64,000 bases of DNA from an uncultured delta proteobacterium (lineage in GTDB: Bacteria; Bdellovibrionota_C; UBA2361; OMII01). The position numbers were made by a program, and so were the translations under genes. The DNA lies in NCBI GenBank assembly GCA_903904735.1, contig CAIVDM010000220.1, forward strand, positions 28,758 through 92,757, read 5' to 3'. The notes beneath the pieces were generated by a model. It did no database searches. It saw only the letters and a list, made by a program, of their open reading frames with translations, and was not told where the DNA came from. Positions 62,965 to 64,000 of this stretch are shown in pieces (the first letter of the stretch is position 1; each line of letters starts with the position of its first letter).

Positions 62965-63929
62965 GGAGCACCATCATCCCCCTCACGGGCGCTGAATACC
63001 CGTCGAACCACATAGATCTTCTTACTCTGCGACTCGTAATAAGTTCGAGCCAAAACTTCCGCGAGAAGACCAAAGACCATAAACTGGAGGCCGATGATCA
63101 CCATCATCACTCCCAACGTGAGCGTGGGCCGATTACCCATCGGAACATGGTCGATGAATCTCTGATACGTGATTGCCGCGAGAATCGCCCCTCCAAAAAG
63201 GGAAGAAAGTACACCGACTAAGCCAAACAAATGAATCGGTCGCTTCGAGTATCCAAGCAAAAACTTCACCGTGATTAGATCAAGAACCACTCGAATCGTG
63301 CGCGATATGCCGTACTTTGAAGTTCCGTGCTTTCGCTCTCGATGGTTCACGGGCACCTCAACGATTCGAGCTCCCATCTCGTTCGCGAGCGCTGGAATGA
63401 AGCGGTGCATCTCTCCGTACAGACGCAAGCCACGCGCGATCTCGCCCGTCATGACTTTCAACGTGCAGCCATAGTCATGCAGCCGCACTCCCGTGGACCA
63501 CGAGATCAATCGATTCGCCAACATGCTTGGAAGCTTTCTGCTCACTAACTTGTCGCGCCGAGCTTTGCGCCAGCCAGCGACGAGGTCGAAGCCCTGCTCA
63601 AGCTTCTCCACCATTTGTGGTATCTCGGCGGGGTCGTTTTGCAGATCGCCATCGAGCGCCACGACGATATCGTATTGGGTGTGATCAAAGCCTGCCGCCA
63701 TCGCCGCGGTCTGACCGAAATTCCGACGAAGCTGTACCAGCTGAAGATGCGGATCGTTTCCACCACACTCTAAAAGTCGGGAGACAGTCGCGTCCCGAGA
63801 ACCGTCGTCTACGTATATGATCTCGTAGGGCCGGTTCATTGCCCGTAGGATTCCGGAGACCTCCTGAAATCCTTCGGCAACATTACCTTCTTCGTTATAG
63901 ACTGGGATGACTACTGAAATACCGCGCAT
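62940..63929 (-). CDS. Glycosyltransferase, GT2 family (polyprenyl-phosphate type)
   Basis: A 329-residue membrane-anchored GT2 enzyme of the DPM1/ArnC/GtrB group. The catalytic domain opens ISVVIPVYNEEGNVAEGFQE and contains IIYVDDGSRDATVSRLLE, VVALDGDLQNDPAEIP (DxD-like metal site) and HRERKHGTSKYGISR. Two C-terminal helices (about residues 232-290) hold it in the inner membrane. It probably makes a polyprenyl-phosphate sugar used by the polysaccharide pathway. ATG 63929 has AGGA upstream. It is the first gene of the cluster, but the cluster may continue beyond the window edge. Confidence 0.92.
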   Translation of the reverse strand: MRGISVVIPVYNEEGNVAEGFQEVSGILRAMNRPYEIIYVDDGSRDATVSRLLECGGNDPHLQLVQLRRNFGQTAAMAAGFDHTQYDIVVALDGDLQNDPAEIPQMVEKLEQGFDLVAGWRKARRDKLVSRKLPSMLANRLISWSTGVRLHDYGCTLKVMTGEIARGLRLYGEMHRFIPALANEMGARIVEVPVNHRERKHGTSKYGISRTIRVVLDLITVKFLLGYSKRPIHLFGLVGVLSSLFGGAILAAITYQRFIDHVPMGNRPTLTLGVMMVIIGLQFMVFGLLAEVLARTYYESQSKKIYVVRRVFSAREGDDGAPWQRKVAN

Positions 63930-64000
63930 GGATATCCTGTCCTGAAAACAAACGCCCGGCGAAGTGTATCACAGCCATAAATCTAAACCCAGGGCGGCCG

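Overview
The window is a chromosomal segment of a Gram-negative bacterium. Evidence for an outer membrane: several lipoprotein signal peptides, a DUF2490-type outer-membrane barrel, a MotB with an OmpA-like peptidoglycan-binding domain, Tad pilus genes and an undecaprenyl-phosphate sugar transferase. The miaB/bifunctional-nuclease pair, the tig-clpP-clpX-lon order and the mix of MotAB, Tad and Ser/Thr phospho-signalling genes suggest a deltaproteobacterial-grade lineage (Myxococcota, Bdellovibrionota or a related uncultured group). That placement is inference and has low confidence. No rRNA, CRISPR array, insertion sequence or prophage was seen. Genes are dense and mostly on the minus strand.

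Layout. 0-5 kb: an SGNH hydrolase, an HD-domain gene broken by two one-base frameshifts, a Tat-type small protein, an isolated clpX and a small SH3/KOW-like protein. 5-10.3 kb: plsY-rpe on the minus strand, then on the plus strand an uncharacterised protein with motA, motB and a DUF423 protein. 10.4-16.9 kb: a Gly-rich lipoprotein, a giant secreted sugar-dehydrogenase/PKD protein, tRNA-Val and a polytopic membrane protein. 17-23.3 kb: the proteostasis block tig-clpP-clpX-lon, so the window holds two clpX genes. 23.7-25.9 kb: tRNA-Leu and an S9 peptidase lipoprotein whose start appears frameshifted.

26.6-40.9 kb is the most unusual region. A co-directional minus-strand run reads PP2C phosphatase, FHA protein, Ser/Thr kinase, CpaE/TadZ, Flp pilin, CpaB, CpaF/TadA ATPase, TadB, TadC, an FHIPEP-family type III export-gate protein (SctV-like), and a membrane-anchored pseudokinase. 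A thioredoxin-fold lipoprotein follows after a hairpin. A Tad assembly core, a type III export gate and a complete phosphorylation writer/reader/eraser set therefore share one locus. No secretin, prepilin peptidase or TadE/F/G gene and no other type III gene lies in the window. I propose that kinase, FHA protein and phosphatase control a Tad-type machine in which the export-gate homologue has been co-opted.

41-54 kb: assorted housekeeping and unknown genes (cob(I)alamin adenosyltransferase, GT87-like membrane protein, DUF2490 protein, RsmE, an HTH protein, an orphan periplasmic binding protein coupled to a membrane protein, DUF2231, an RsbU-like phosphatase, an HMG-CoA lyase family enzyme). 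54-59 kb: a TPR-like membrane protein, bifunctional nuclease, MiaB and a lipoprotein trio. 59-64 kb: an exopolysaccharide/O-antigen cluster with a sugar-phosphate transferase and three glycosyltransferases.

Three apparent frameshifts in the first 26 kb are each explained by loss of one base from a homopolymer (CC, GG, TTTTT). This could be sequencing error rather than real gene decay. Where noted, starts were moved from the longest open frame to a codon with better ribosome-binding-site or family support.
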